Shown here piece by piece: positions 1-9,426 of a stretch of 64,000 nt of DNA. Origin of the DNA: CBDCUI01 sp965223115. Its GTDB lineage: Bacteria > Pseudomonadota > Gammaproteobacteria > UBA4575. Positions within the stretch are counted from its first letter, which is position 1, and each line of letters begins with the position of its first letter. The translations under genes were made by a program, and so were the position numbers. The notes under the pieces are model-generated. The model saw only the letters and a program-made list of their open reading frames with translations, ran no database searches and was not told the DNA's origin. The stretch covers positions 682,001 through 746,000 of the forward strand of contig OZ244982.1 in the NCBI GenBank assembly GCA_965223115.1, read 5' to 3'.

Positions 1-1
1 T

Positions 2-1126
2 CCTAATAAACAAGTTATGTATCTGTCACGTGCAGAACAACAAATGGTTGAAATTGCAAAAGCGTTTCGAACCAAGCCTTCTATTGTAATTCTAGATGAG
101 CCTACGGCTTCACTTACTGAACGTGAAACAGATCAGCTGTTTTCAAAAATAGAAGAACTCAAGCGTGAAGGAATAGGCATAATTTATATTACACATCGAA
201 TTAATGAAATACAAAGAATCGGTGATCGAATAACAGTGCTACGTGATGGTAAATTTGTTTCAACAATTTCAGTCAAAGAAGCAAGTGAAGAAAAATTAGT
301 AGAACTAATGACGGGCCGTGTAATTGATCAAATATTTCCTAACATAAATGCAAAGCCAGATAAAACATTGTTAAAAATATCTAATCTCTCACTTCAAAAT
401 AATGTAGTACAAGATGTATCCATTGAAATAAGAGGGGGAGAAGTGGTTGGCATTGCAGGACTTGTGGGTTCTGGCAAGTCACAAATAGGGCGTGCTGCAT
501 TTGGGTTAGAAAAGATTACAGATGGGAAAATAGATTTTTGTGGCAATACTATTTATAGCAGTAAGCGACACATAAACTCTTTAAATCCGCGCATGATGTT
601 AGATCGTGGTATGTATTATTTGCCTTCAGACAGACGAGAAGAAGGCTTAGTGATGGTACAAAATGTTCGAGAAAATGTGTCGCTGGCCTCGCTTGGTTTA
701 AAAACGTTTTCTAATAATTGGTTTTTGCGTCGTGCAAGTGAAAAGAAAACAGTAAAAGATGTATCTAAAAAGTTAGATTTAAATCCTCCTAATATAGAAC
801 GTGATGTAGAACATTTTTCAGGAGGAAATCAACAGAAAGCACTAATTGGAAAAGCATTAGTGCGTGACGTGAAGTTATTTATATTCGATGAACCTACTGT
901 AGGCGTTGACGTGGGTGCGCGGATGCTTATCTACAAATTTATTGGTGAATTATGTGAAGAAGGTGCAGGTGTAATACTCATATCTTCTGATCTACCTGAG
1001 ATTTTGAATCTTGCACACCGTGCATATGTAATGCACCGTGGAACATTGCAAACTGAGTTACCAAAAGAGCAATTATCAGAACAAACAGTACTGAAGTATT
1101 TCTTTGAAAAGGAGGAGCGTGCGTAA
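2..1126 (+). CDS. Sugar-type ABC transporter ATP-binding protein, 5' partial (RbsA/MglA-like)
   Basis: The frame is open from base 2, so the gene starts before the window. Proteins of this family have two fused ABC ATPase domains and energise import of ribose, galactose or other simple sugars. What is visible of domain 1 is the signature LSRAEQQ, a Walker B (IVILDEPTAS) and the switch histidine (ITHR); its Walker A lies outside. Domain 2 is complete, with Walker A GLVGSGKS near nt 463, a signature FSGGNQQK near nt 815 and a Walker B with DEPTVGVD. The stop overlaps the start of the permease gene by one base (TAATG), which implies translational coupling. The substrate cannot be told, because the binding protein is not in the window. 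Confidence 0.93.
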   Translation, partial: PNKQVMYLSRAEQQMVEIAKAFRTKPSIVILDEPTASLTERETDQLFSKIEELKREGIGIIYITHRINEIQRIGDRITVLRDGKFVSTISVKEASEEKLVELMTGRVIDQIFPNINAKPDKTLLKISNLSLQNNVVQDVSIEIRGGEVVGIAGLVGSGKSQIGRAAFGLEKITDGKIDFCGNTIYSSKRHINSLNPRMMLDRGMYYLPSDRREEGLVMVQNVRENVSLASLGLKTFSNNWFLRRASEKKTVKDVSKKLDLNPPNIERDVEHFSGGNQQKALIGKALVRDVKLFIFDEPTVGVDVGARMLIYKFIGELCEEGAGVILISSDLPEILNLAHRAYVMHRGTLQTELPKEQLSEQTVLKYFFEKEERA

Positions 1127-2172
1127 TGAACTCCGATCATGCGGAAAATGTAAATGAGAATATATTGGAAATAGGCTTATTAAATAAAATAATAGATCTG
1201 CTAAAAGTCGCGTTTGTTAAAGCAGGAGTATTACCCTGGTTTCTTATTATTGCTGTTATATATTTAACGAGCGCAACAGATACTTTTCTTACAGAGTCAA
1301 ATTTGTCTACCGTGGCACGCCAATCAACTTATTTAGTCTTAGCCGCAATGGCACAGATGGTGGTGTTATTAACTCGTGGACTTGATTTATCTATCGGCAC
1401 GATGTTTGCTATGAGCTCGGTGACAACTTCCATGACGATGGTAGCGCTTTCAGCGAGTGGTATGTCACCTGAGCTAGCTATAACTTTAGGTTGTTTGGCT
1501 GGAATCGCAACTTGTGTGGTTATAGGTCTGTTCAACGGAAGTATTATAGCAATTTTTGATGTACCACCTTTTGTGATGACATTAGCAACTTCTTCAATTG
1601 TTGCGGGTCTTGCGTTCTATATAACAGGTGGTACACCTGTTTATGGTATGCCTGGAGGCTTTTCTGATATTTTCGGATATGGCAAAGTGTTTGGTGTTTC
1701 AGTTCCAGTGTGCATTACAGTTGTTTTTATAATTGGCATGTATTTTTTAATTAACTGGACACGTGTTGGACGTTATTTCTATGCAATTGGTGGTAATCCA
1801 AAAGCAGCTGAGTTATCAGGCATTAACACGAAACGTGTAATATTTTTTACGTATGTACTTGCGGGATTTATTACAGGCGTTGCTGCATTGTTATTAACCG
1901 CTCGATTAGAGAGTGGGGAATCAAATATTGGTGTTGAGTATCCACTTATGTCCATTGCCGCTTGTGCAATTGGTGGTGTAAGTATATTTGGGGGCATTGG
2001 TAAATTAAGTGGTGTTGTACTAGGAGCTATTTTTATCATACTGGTGCAAAACGGTATGAATCTTTTACAACTCAATTCTTATCTGCAAATGGTGGTTATC
2101 GGGATTTTACTAATACTCGCAGTAGTAGCAGACAACTACCGGCAAAAACTACTTTTAACAATGAATGAATAA
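1126..2172 (+). CDS. Sugar-type ABC transporter permease (RbsC-like, BPD_transp_2 family)
   Basis: This 348-residue inner-membrane protein is almost entirely hydrophobic, with about eight to ten membrane segments after a 35-residue cytoplasmic lead. The loop with AIGGVSIFGG near residue 285 is the usual conserved element of RbsC-type permeases, and GGNPKAAELSGI near residue 222 is the cytoplasmic loop expected to contact the ATPase. It is translationally coupled to the ATPase gene ahead of it. It is the last gene of the operon: the next gene of any size is on the other strand. The length is normal for the family. Substrate unknown. Confidence 0.93.
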   Translation: MNSDHAENVNENILEIGLLNKIIDLLKVAFVKAGVLPWFLIIAVIYLTSATDTFLTESNLSTVARQSTYLVLAAMAQMVVLLTRGLDLSIGTMFAMSSVTTSMTMVALSASGMSPELAITLGCLAGIATCVVIGLFNGSIIAIFDVPPFVMTLATSSIVAGLAFYITGGTPVYGMPGGFSDIFGYGKVFGVSVPVCITVVFIIGMYFLINWTRVGRYFYAIGGNPKAAELSGINTKRVIFFTYVLAGFITGVAALLLTARLESGESNIGVEYPLMSIAACAIGGVSIFGGIGKLSGVVLGAIFIILVQNGMNLLQLNSYLQMVVIGILLILAVVADNYRQKLLLTMNE

Positions 2173-2261
2173 AGATGTCTCCTCCCATATGTAAAAAAAG
2201 GAATGCATAGGAGTAATGAGCATGGATGCTTTTTTTTAAATAATTTTTGAGACTATTGGTT

Positions 2262-2450
2262 ATGGATGAAAATGCTCAAAGTAATCATCAGATTGGCAAT
2301 GACCGGGAATTTCAAAACCAAGCTGTAGCATTAGATCTTCGATTAGATAGTGTAATTAAATATTTACGTATCAATTATAATCTTTCACAACATGATTTTG
2401 ATCTGCCCCCTAAAGCGATACCAGATTCTCATTGTGATTCGCCAACTTAG
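2262..2450 (+). CDS. Small hypothetical ORF, probably truncated at its 3' end
   Basis: A 62-codon ORF from ATG 2262 (an in-frame TTG lies at 2247). It is hydrophilic and I recognise no family. It runs into the first copy of a 16-bp direct repeat (2414-2429) and stops four bases inside the end of the giant gene on the other strand. If the sequence after the second copy of the repeat (7986 onward) is joined at the repeat, the frame stays open for DRELG and then stops at 8001-8003. The ORF may therefore be the 5' part of a small gene split by insertion of the giant gene. It may equally be a chance ORF. Confidence 0.35.
   Translation: MDENAQSNHQIGNDREFQNQAVALDLRLDSVIKYLRINYNLSQHDFDLPPKAIPDSHCDSPT
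2414..2429 (+). repeat. 16-bp direct repeat, left copy, flanking the giant gene
   Basis: AGCGATACCAGATTCT occurs here and again at 7970-7985 in the same orientation. The two copies bracket the single gene at 2447-7840. The bases on either side of the repeat differ, so the match is exactly 16 bp. Confidence 0.7.
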
Positions 2451-5400
2451 TTTTCCGTAATGACGATCGTATCCAATCCAATCTTTTCACGCCCAGTAGA
2501 GGGGTTCGTACCCGTCACCGTAAAGCGTAAATATTTCGTACCACTGCTGGCAAAAGAAGTGGTCATCGCCAAGGTCGGGAAGCTGTTACTGGTATTACTG
2601 ATGGTGTTGTTCATGGTACCGATCAGGGTGTACGGCCCAGCCAGCGCCTCGGCTACATGCACTTCAAAAGTACCTCGGAACCGATTGAGATGATATTGCA
2701 CATCAATATCATGCGAACCTGTCGCACTGATGGGGAGTTCAAATGTAATGAATTCTCCAATGGCATCACTGTTATATAAGAAATACGTGCCATTAGTGGC
2801 TTCCGCTCTGGAATTTATTTGATCCGTTGTGGTGCCATCACTGTCGGCAATGGTGAGGCTTTCAACCTCATAGGTCGTACCCGAACCGCCTACTGGATTC
2901 ACCGTCCAAGTGAACATGGCATTTCCCATGCCGCCATTGCCATCATCCGCCATGATGGATGTGTTGAACGTATTCGCCGTGGTGACCGTACCTGTGATAA
3001 GGCCGGTGTTGGGGTCAATCGAGAGTCCATTGGGTAAACCCGAATCACTATACGTCAGCGTGTCGCCATCCAGATCATTGGCCTGAATCTGTAGGCTGAC
3101 GACATCACCAACCGTGTTGGTTTGATCCCCCGGATTAGTGACGGTAGGCGGATTGTTACCCCCGCCACCACTGGTTTGAGTGACTTCAACCGTATCTAAA
3201 CCTATTCGTTCATTACCGGTGGCCGGGTTAGAACCTGTCGCGGTAAAGCGTAAATACTTAATCCCGCTGCCCGAAAAGCTAGTAGCCATGGCTAATGTTG
3301 GGAAGCTACTGCCACTCGTTACCGTAGTATTCATGCTACCGATTAACGTGTACGGGCCCGCCAGAGAATCGGCGACGTGTACCTCAAAGGTGCCTCGGAA
3401 CTTGCTGAGCTGATGCTTGACATCGATATCATAATTGCCTGCCGCACTAATCGGGATTTCAAATGTAATGAATTCTCCTATGGCATCACTTTCATATAAA
3501 AAGTAGGTGCCATTGGTGGCTCCATCCTTAGAGCGAATGGAAGAATTGGTCGTGCCATCACTATCCGCAACAGAAAGATTTTCAACTTCATAGGTGACAC
3601 TTGATCCTCCACCACTGGTATTCACCGTCCAGGTAAAGGTAACGTTATCGATGAAATTGCTCGTATCCTCTACGGTGACAGTGGTGGTGTAGTTTCCTTC
3701 AGTCGTCGTTGTTCCAGAGATTAAACCCGTATTGGTATTGATGCTTAAACCTGTGGGTAGGCCAAGCGCACTGTAGGTGATCATATCGCCATCCGGATCA
3801 TTGGCCTGAATCTGTAAGTTTACGCTGTCGTTCACGGTATTCGTTTGATTGCCAGGATTGGTGACGGTGGGAGGATTATTTCCGCCACCACCGCTTCCGG
3901 TGACGACAACCGTATCCAATCCAATCTTTTCACGCCCAGTAGAGGGGTTCGCACCCGTCACCGTAAAGCGTAAATATTTCGTACCACTGCTGGCAAAAGA
4001 AGTGGTCATCGCCAAGGTCGGGAAGCTGTTACTGGTATTACTGATGGTGTTGTTCATGGTACCGATCAGGGTGTACGGCCCAGCCAGCGCCTCGGCTACA
4101 TGCACTTCAAAAGTACCTCGGAACCGATTGAGATGATATTGCACATCAATATCATGCGAACCTGTCGCACTGATGGGGAGTTCAAATGTAATGAATTCTC
4201 CAATGGCATCACTGTTATATAAGAAATACGTGCCATTGGTGGCTTCCGGTCTGGAACCTATTTGATCCGTTGTGGTGCCATCACTGTCGGCAATGGTGAG
4301 GTTTTCAACCTCATAGGTGGTACTTGAACCGCCGCCACTGGTATTCACCGTCCAGGTAAAGGAAGTGCTATCCATGCCACCGTTGCCATCATCAACGGTA
4401 ATGGTGGGGTTAAAGGTATTCGCCGTGGTGACCGTACCTGTGATAAGGCCCGTAGAGGAGTTGATCGAGAGTCCATTGGGTAAACCTGAATCACTATACG
4501 TCAGCGTGTCGCCATCGGGATCATTGGCCTGAATCTGTAGGCTGACGACATCACCAACCGTGTTGGTTTGATCCCCCGGATTAGTGACGGTGGGAGGATT
4601 ATTTCCGCCACTCGATGAAATAGTAAAATCAGCGCTGACGATACTACTGTCGTTATAGTTGTCAGCAATGCCGATCACTTGTATTGTCGCATCACTCGTT
4701 AGCGTAAATGGTGCTGTGTATTGTATTGACGATACGTTTGGTGTACTCCCGTCAGTAGTGTAGTACAACACGGCTTCATTGGTTGCACTTGCGAGTGTTA
4801 CTTCCACCATGTCCACATGCACACCACCATCCGGTGAGATGGTCGGTGTTGATACTGTTGGCAAACCATTTGCTTGGCTCTGTGGTTCACCAACACCACT
4901 TGGTACGTAAGATGGATCTAATGCTAATTCTATCTTATCGAAAACAGTACCATCTTCACGCATCCAGATATTTATCTTATAGGTACCGGGTTGCGTGAAA
5001 GTCAGAGTGGCTGTTCCATCACTCCAGAAAAATCTAGCACCACTGCGTATATCAATATTTTCCGCACTAGGAACCTCAATGTCATTCATCCCTACGTGTA
5101 AAGAGTTTGAAGTATCGCTGGGTCCGCGACCTCGAACCCATACTTTATAGGTACCCGGTGTATTAATCTGAACCTGTACATTCAAACCTGGGCTATTAGT
5201 AGCGTAATTATTAGTTATACTTAATCCGTTATCCGGTAACGCAGTCATTACACCTGATCCAGAAAACACTCCACTTGGCATAGCTACATATTCCCATGCA
5301 GCCCCACCGTTAGGACCTTGATTGGTAAAAGATTCCGCTTCTATCGATAATAAATTGTTGCTGTTAGGTTGATACGTGTTTACCCCACCGGTCGGCAATG

Positions 5401-7840
5401 ACAAAATCCAATCCTCAATTACAGACACGCCTTCTGAATCTACAAGTGCTTTTGCAAGTGGCGGCATTGATATTGATTGCCCCACACTATTTAATCGCAA
5501 ATATAAAACCGACTTAGAGGTATCTTGTGCAACAACGACGGCTTCACCATCAATTCCAAGTGATTCCTCTAAAATACCGTTAACTAATCCTTGCAGTGCT
5601 AACGGTGTGGTTAGTCGTGCATCAAAATTTGCTCTTGTACCACCTGGCCTATGACAATATGAACAGTTTGAGTCTAAATATGAACGTGCACGATCTGAGA
5701 TGTTCGCATTTATATTTTGTGTAGGTGTCGAAGTTAATACTGTACTGAGAAAATTATCTAAATCATTTGCCGCTATTGCAGGTGACAAAACACCTAAACT
5801 ATTTAATGTTTCAATCTGATTAGATACTCGCCCCGTTGTTGGATAAGTAATTGTCCGATTGAGTTGACGTGTATTTGGACCAAGCACACCACCAGCAACA
5901 TTGTTATGACAAGTTAAACACTCATTTCTGCTAGGAAAATGCCATGTCTGCAGAACTGGTCCTGTTGGAGTCTGAATCGTAAGATCTAAATCTTCAGATA
6001 TTGTGAGTAGTTGTGCATCAATACCAAATTCATCCCAACGATAAGTTACTCCATAGTAACCATCTACTCCATGGACAATAAAACGCGTTTCAAGCCGTCT
6101 CGCTGATGTCGGGTCTGATACATCTGTTAGTATCTCGAAATGCTTAATCATAACGGTACCTACAGGGAACACCCAATCCTCACCTGCAGAAAACATAATT
6201 TGCTCTTCAGCACTATCATGTGTTCCATCATTTGGCACACACATCCATCTGGATTTCAAAGCGGCATCAGACCAAAAGGGCACATTAAGGTCATATGGCA
6301 CACACCCTGGATGTACGCTAAGAGTAGTTAAATCGGTAAAAGCCCCTGTCTGTGACAACAATTGGGGTGGCTCCGGTGCTGGTATGACACTTCCGCTGTA
6401 TTCAAGCATCTGTATCTCTCCATTTGGATCAAGAGTGCCAGATGTTTTTGCTAAAAGTATGTCTCCATTGCTATCCATGAGATATGAATTGATACCATTG
6501 GGGAACCCGCTTGTGACTGAGCCGATCTCTTCAATATCATATCCGCCACTGCCATTTGGCGCTGCGGTCCAGAGTATGCCACTTAAGAAATCGGAAAAAA
6601 GATATTTACCCTCCAATACCGGAAACTTAGTACCACGGTAAACACCGGCACCAATAACTGCTTGTCCAACTGTATGCGGATACTCCCATACTGGCAGTGC
6701 TTCCGTGCCAATAATAGGATTTGGTGTAGGTATTAATCCATCAAATGTACCTTCTTTATATGCCCACTGATGATTATCACCTTTCTTTATAATATTAATT
6801 TCTTCACGTGAAATTTGACCGACATCTGCGGCCCATAAATTTCCTGTGACATTATCGTATGAGATTGTCCATGGATGTCTTAGTCCAATGCTATAAAATT
6901 CTTCTAAGATAGTTCCGTTTACATCCAAAAACGGATTGTCATTTGGAATAAAGTATCCTTGAGTAAAAGATGGTGGCCAAGCACTACCATTATTTTGAGG
7001 GTTTTCACCTAGATTAGTAGGTTGGCGTCGAATTGGGTGACTACGCGAAATATCTTGATCCACATCAATTCGCAAAATACCACTCCAAAGTCCACCGTCT
7101 AATCTTTGGGTACTGAGCGCACGATCACACAATACATTACCAACATCACAAGCATTACCTTCATCACCTGCCGATATGTACAAAAAGCCATCATCACCAA
7201 AATACATATCACCACCAATATGAGATTGCTGTCGATCGTATTGATTAATTAATACAAACTCAGTACTTAAATCAACTTGTCCATTCACGACCATAAAGCG
7301 GGAAATTCGGTTGTACCCATCAAAGACACTTTGGGTATCAAACATGCCTTCTCTTTCTGGATTCCAGCGATATGAAATATATACGTAACTTGAGCTTGGA
7401 GAACTTTGGTTTCCAAACTCTGGGTGGAAAACAAGATCGCTAATTCCACCCTCACCATCTCCACTTCTTCCATGCATGATAGGAGAAATGTCAAAAAATA
7501 AAGTTTTATCAGTAGCACCCTGTTGATGTGTTACAGACCAGCCTTTGCCATCTTTACCAACCACAATGAGTTTATTTTCGGTAGGATGCTCTACGATTCG
7601 GATAGGTTGAACAAAACTCAAGTCAGGATAGTAATTAACTTGAGTGAAATCCCCAAAAGTAGAACCAGGACGATTAGTGGGAAATATATTATCTAAATAA
7701 GGTGCAACTTGTGTAGGCCCATCCAAACCCGGTACTGCAAATACAGAATTAAAAAAGCACAGCAAGCAGATACATAATGATTTTCTAAGAGCTGGCCTAA
7801 GCAACTGCATGCTCATAGACAAAAGCCTCCCCACTAGCAA
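2447..7840 (-). CDS. Giant secreted glucose/sorbosone dehydrogenase-like protein with diheme cytochrome domain and modular binding tail
   Basis: 1797 residues. Order of parts: a signal peptide (about 1-35); a beta-propeller of the glucose/sorbosone dehydrogenase type (about 60-480; such domains often use PQQ); a cytochrome-like region with two CXXCH heme motifs, CLTCH near residue 640 and CSYCH near 725; a carbohydrate-binding-like module (about 830-965); a chitobiase C-terminal-type module (about 990-1065, YYTTDGSTPN). Three copies of a pair follow: a putative Ig-like domain (NPPTVTNPG) and a beta-sandwich module beginning YEVENL. The propeller-plus-diheme part resembles known secreted dehydrogenase/cytochrome proteins. 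I infer extracytoplasmic oxidation of a sugar-like substrate bound by the tail. The tail is visibly richer in G+C than its neighbours, and the gene stands alone between direct repeats, which suggests transfer. Confidence 0.85.
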   Translation of the reverse strand: MLVGRLLSMSMQLLRPALRKSLCICLLCFFNSVFAVPGLDGPTQVAPYLDNIFPTNRPGSTFGDFTQVNYYPDLSFVQPIRIVEHPTENKLIVVGKDGKGWSVTHQQGATDKTLFFDISPIMHGRSGDGEGGISDLVFHPEFGNQSSPSSSYVYISYRWNPEREGMFDTQSVFDGYNRISRFMVVNGQVDLSTEFVLINQYDRQQSHIGGDMYFGDDGFLYISAGDEGNACDVGNVLCDRALSTQRLDGGLWSGILRIDVDQDISRSHPIRRQPTNLGENPQNNGSAWPPSFTQGYFIPNDNPFLDVNGTILEEFYSIGLRHPWTISYDNVTGNLWAADVGQISREEINIIKKGDNHQWAYKEGTFDGLIPTPNPIIGTEALPVWEYPHTVGQAVIGAGVYRGTKFPVLEGKYLFSDFLSGILWTAAPNGSGGYDIEEIGSVTSGFPNGINSYLMDSNGDILLAKTSGTLDPNGEIQMLEYSGSVIPAPEPPQLLSQTGAFTDLTTLSVHPGCVPYDLNVPFWSDAALKSRWMCVPNDGTHDSAEEQIMFSAGEDWVFPVGTVMIKHFEILTDVSDPTSARRLETRFIVHGVDGYYGVTYRWDEFGIDAQLLTISEDLDLTIQTPTGPVLQTWHFPSRNECLTCHNNVAGGVLGPNTRQLNRTITYPTTGRVSNQIETLNSLGVLSPAIAANDLDNFLSTVLTSTPTQNINANISDRARSYLDSNCSYCHRPGGTRANFDARLTTPLALQGLVNGILEESLGIDGEAVVVAQDTSKSVLYLRLNSVGQSISMPPLAKALVDSEGVSVIEDWILSLPTGGVNTYQPNSNNLLSIEAESFTNQGPNGGAAWEYVAMPSGVFSGSGVMTALPDNGLSITNNYATNSPGLNVQVQINTPGTYKVWVRGRGPSDTSNSLHVGMNDIEVPSAENIDIRSGARFFWSDGTATLTFTQPGTYKINIWMREDGTVFDKIELALDPSYVPSGVGEPQSQANGLPTVSTPTISPDGGVHVDMVEVTLASATNEAVLYYTTDGSTPNVSSIQYTAPFTLTSDATIQVIGIADNYNDSSIVSADFTISSSGGNNPPTVTNPGDQTNTVGDVVSLQIQANDPDGDTLTYSDSGLPNGLSINSSTGLITGTVTTANTFNPTITVDDGNGGMDSTSFTWTVNTSGGGSSTTYEVENLTIADSDGTTTDQIGSRPEATNGTYFLYNSDAIGEFITFELPISATGSHDIDVQYHLNRFRGTFEVHVAEALAGPYTLIGTMNNTISNTSNSFPTLAMTTSFASSGTKYLRFTVTGANPSTGREKIGLDTVVVTGSGGGGNNPPTVTNPGNQTNTVNDSVNLQIQANDPDGDMITYSALGLPTGLSINTNTGLISGTTTTEGNYTTTVTVEDTSNFIDNVTFTWTVNTSGGGSSVTYEVENLSVADSDGTTNSSIRSKDGATNGTYFLYESDAIGEFITFEIPISAAGNYDIDVKHQLSKFRGTFEVHVADSLAGPYTLIGSMNTTVTSGSSFPTLAMATSFSGSGIKYLRFTATGSNPATGNERIGLDTVEVTQTSGGGGNNPPTVTNPGDQTNTVGDVVSLQIQANDLDGDTLTYSDSGLPNGLSIDPNTGLITGTVTTANTFNTSIMADDGNGGMGNAMFTWTVNPVGGSGTTYEVESLTIADSDGTTTDQINSRAEATNGTYFLYNSDAIGEFITFELPISATGSHDIDVQYHLNRFRGTFEVHVAEALAGPYTLIGTMNNTISNTSNSFPTLAMTTSFASSGTKYLRFTVTGTNPSTGREKIGLDTIVITEN
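2471..3150 (-). repeat. DNA-level internal repeat, copy nearest the stop codon (module pair 3)
   Basis: This stretch encodes the last Ig-like plus YEVE module pair. It matches 3914-4596 at an offset of 1443 bp (1446 bp in the Ig-like half). The roughly 400 bp of the binding module differ at only a handful of positions, while the intervening pair 2 (about 3170-3890) is much more diverged. This points to recent duplication or gene conversion between pairs 1 and 3. Confidence 0.85.
3914..4596 (-). repeat. DNA-level internal repeat, upstream copy (module pair 1)
   Basis: Near-identical partner of 2471-3150 inside the same reading frame. The Ig-like half has more differences than the binding-module half, including one whole-codon indel that shifts the offset from 1443 to 1446 bp. 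Confidence 0.85.
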
Positions 7841-7969
7841 AATCGTTTTTAAGTATTATTTAGAATTTATTAGTAGTTTTATAATCTAATCGTAATTTGA
7901 AACAGTTGCATAATTATAGCATACCCATTCCATATACTTCTTAAGATATTTTGATGACCTGTACCATGT

Positions 7970-7985
7970 AGCGATACCAGATTCT
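7970..7985 (+). repeat. 16-bp direct repeat, right copy, flanking the giant gene
   Basis: Second copy of AGCGATACCAGATTCT, 130 bp upstream of the giant gene's start and in the same orientation as the copy at 2414-2429. The rest of the 7841-8058 gap shows no other clear element. Confidence 0.7.
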
Positions 7986-8058
7986 GATAGAGAGTTGGGT
8001 TAAGTTGAACATAATAAATGTACTAATATTAGTTCGTTATAGAAATATAATAAGTTTC

Positions 8059-9366
8059 TTAGCAATCTAATGCGTTTTTACGCTCCCAGTCACTTAAGTG
8101 TCCTGTAAATTCACTCCACTCTTGCATCTTGAGCTTAATAAAAGAGTCGACGAGTTTTTCACCAAGGCCTTTACGAATAGTTTTGTTTTTTTCCAACAAG
8201 CGTAAAGCATCAAGCAAAGTAGTGGGTAATTGTTTAGCGGCTTTGACCTTATGACCTTCTTCATACATGTTTATATGTAAAGGTTTTCCAGGATCACATT
8301 TATTTTCAATGCCATCCAGTCCTGCTGCAATCACTCCTGCTTGTAGTAAGTAAGGATTGGCAGAACCATCCATTAAGCGTAATTCAAATCTTCCATCATC
8401 AGGTACTCGAATCATGTGTGTACGATTGTTGCCAGAGTAGGTGATGGAACTTGGAGACCATGTTGCACCAGATGTAGTGCGTGGTGCACTAATACGTTTG
8501 TAACTATTTACGGTAGGGTTGAATACTGCACATAATGATTGGGCATGCTGCATGATACCGCCTAAAAATTGATAGGCTAACTTAGACAGCCCAAGGTCAT
8601 CACTTTTATTTAAAAATAAATTCTTTTTGCCTGTTTTATCCCATATGGAAACGTGTGCATGACAACCATTTCCAGTTAAATTTTTAAAAGGCTTTGGTGC
8701 AAAAGTAGCGCGTAGTCCGTGTTGTTCTGCCAAAGTTTTAGTCATGTATTTGAAAAACACATGGCGGTCTGCAGTCACCATTGCATCATTATAATCCCAA
8801 TTCATTTCAAACTGACCGTTTGCATCTTCATGATCATTTTGATAAGGATTCCAACCAAGCTCGATCATGCAATCACAAATTTGACTTATTAATGGATAGC
8901 GACGCATTAATGCTTGTTGGTCATAGCAGGGTTTGCTTTGAATATCTGCAGGGTCAGCAATAGAAGAACCTTCTTGGTTAATGAGGAAATATTCACATTC
9001 AACACCAGTTTTTACGCGATAGCCTTTTTTAGTAGCGCGTTCGAGCTGTCTTTTTAATGCAACACGAGGGGAAGCTTCTACTTCTTTGCCGTCCATCCAT
9101 AAATCACATGCTAGCCAAGCAACTTCGGGATTCCATGGAAGTTGAATTAAACTACTTGGATCGGGTACTCCAAATAAATCTGGGTGTGCCGGTGTCATAT
9201 CAAGCCAAGCCGCAAAACCGGCAAAGCCTGCACCATCTTTTTGCATATCTTTTATAGCACGTGCTGGTGCTAACTTGGCTCGCAAGGTACCGAATAAATC
9301 TACAAAGCTGACTAGAAAATATTTTATGCCTTTTTCTTTAGCGACTTTTGCAAGATCTACAGCCAT
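8059..9366 (-). CDS. gmaS: Glutamine synthetase-like gamma-glutamylmethylamide synthetase
   Basis: 435 residues of the type III glutamine synthetase (GlnT) family. Active-site landmarks are VECEYFLI near residue 121 (metal-binding glutamate), QFEMNW near 186, GCHAHVSIW near 236, an arginine-rich block ending RFELR near 333 and GSANPY just after. The family alone would allow glutamine synthetase, but the gene lies directly downstream of mgsABC. I therefore assign it to ATP-dependent ligation of methylamine to glutamate, giving gamma-glutamylmethylamide, the entry step of the N-methylglutamate pathway. It is probably the last gene of the mgs transcript, 60 bp after mgsC, with a good AGGAG-like site ahead of its ATG. 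I see no hairpin terminator behind it. Confidence 0.88.
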   Translation of the reverse strand: MAVDLAKVAKEKGIKYFLVSFVDLFGTLRAKLAPARAIKDMQKDGAGFAGFAAWLDMTPAHPDLFGVPDPSSLIQLPWNPEVAWLACDLWMDGKEVEASPRVALKRQLERATKKGYRVKTGVECEYFLINQEGSSIADPADIQSKPCYDQQALMRRYPLISQICDCMIELGWNPYQNDHEDANGQFEMNWDYNDAMVTADRHVFFKYMTKTLAEQHGLRATFAPKPFKNLTGNGCHAHVSIWDKTGKKNLFLNKSDDLGLSKLAYQFLGGIMQHAQSLCAVFNPTVNSYKRISAPRTTSGATWSPSSITYSGNNRTHMIRVPDDGRFELRLMDGSANPYLLQAGVIAAGLDGIENKCDPGKPLHINMYEEGHKVKAAKQLPTTLLDALRLLEKNKTIRKGLGEKLVDSFIKLKMQEWSEFTGHLSDWERKNALDC

Positions 9367-9426
9367 GATATTTTCTCCTCAAATATTTATTAATTATCAA
9401 TAGAATTATTATGTTATTAGATATTC

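Noticed and set aside
2195..2240. Terminator behind the ABC permease gene
   Set aside because: A T-run follows AGCATGGATGCT, but the palindrome leaves no room for a loop and a longer stem does not pair well.
2460..4136. Open + strand frames opposite the giant gene's repeated tail (for example 2460-2693 and 3849-4136)
   Set aside because: They repeat because the minus-strand modules repeat, have no ribosome sites, and encode no recognisable protein. They are shadows of the real gene.
2471..4596. CRISPR-like array suggested by repeated DNA
   Set aside because: Only two near-identical units of about 680 bp in one reading frame; no short direct repeats with unique spacers.
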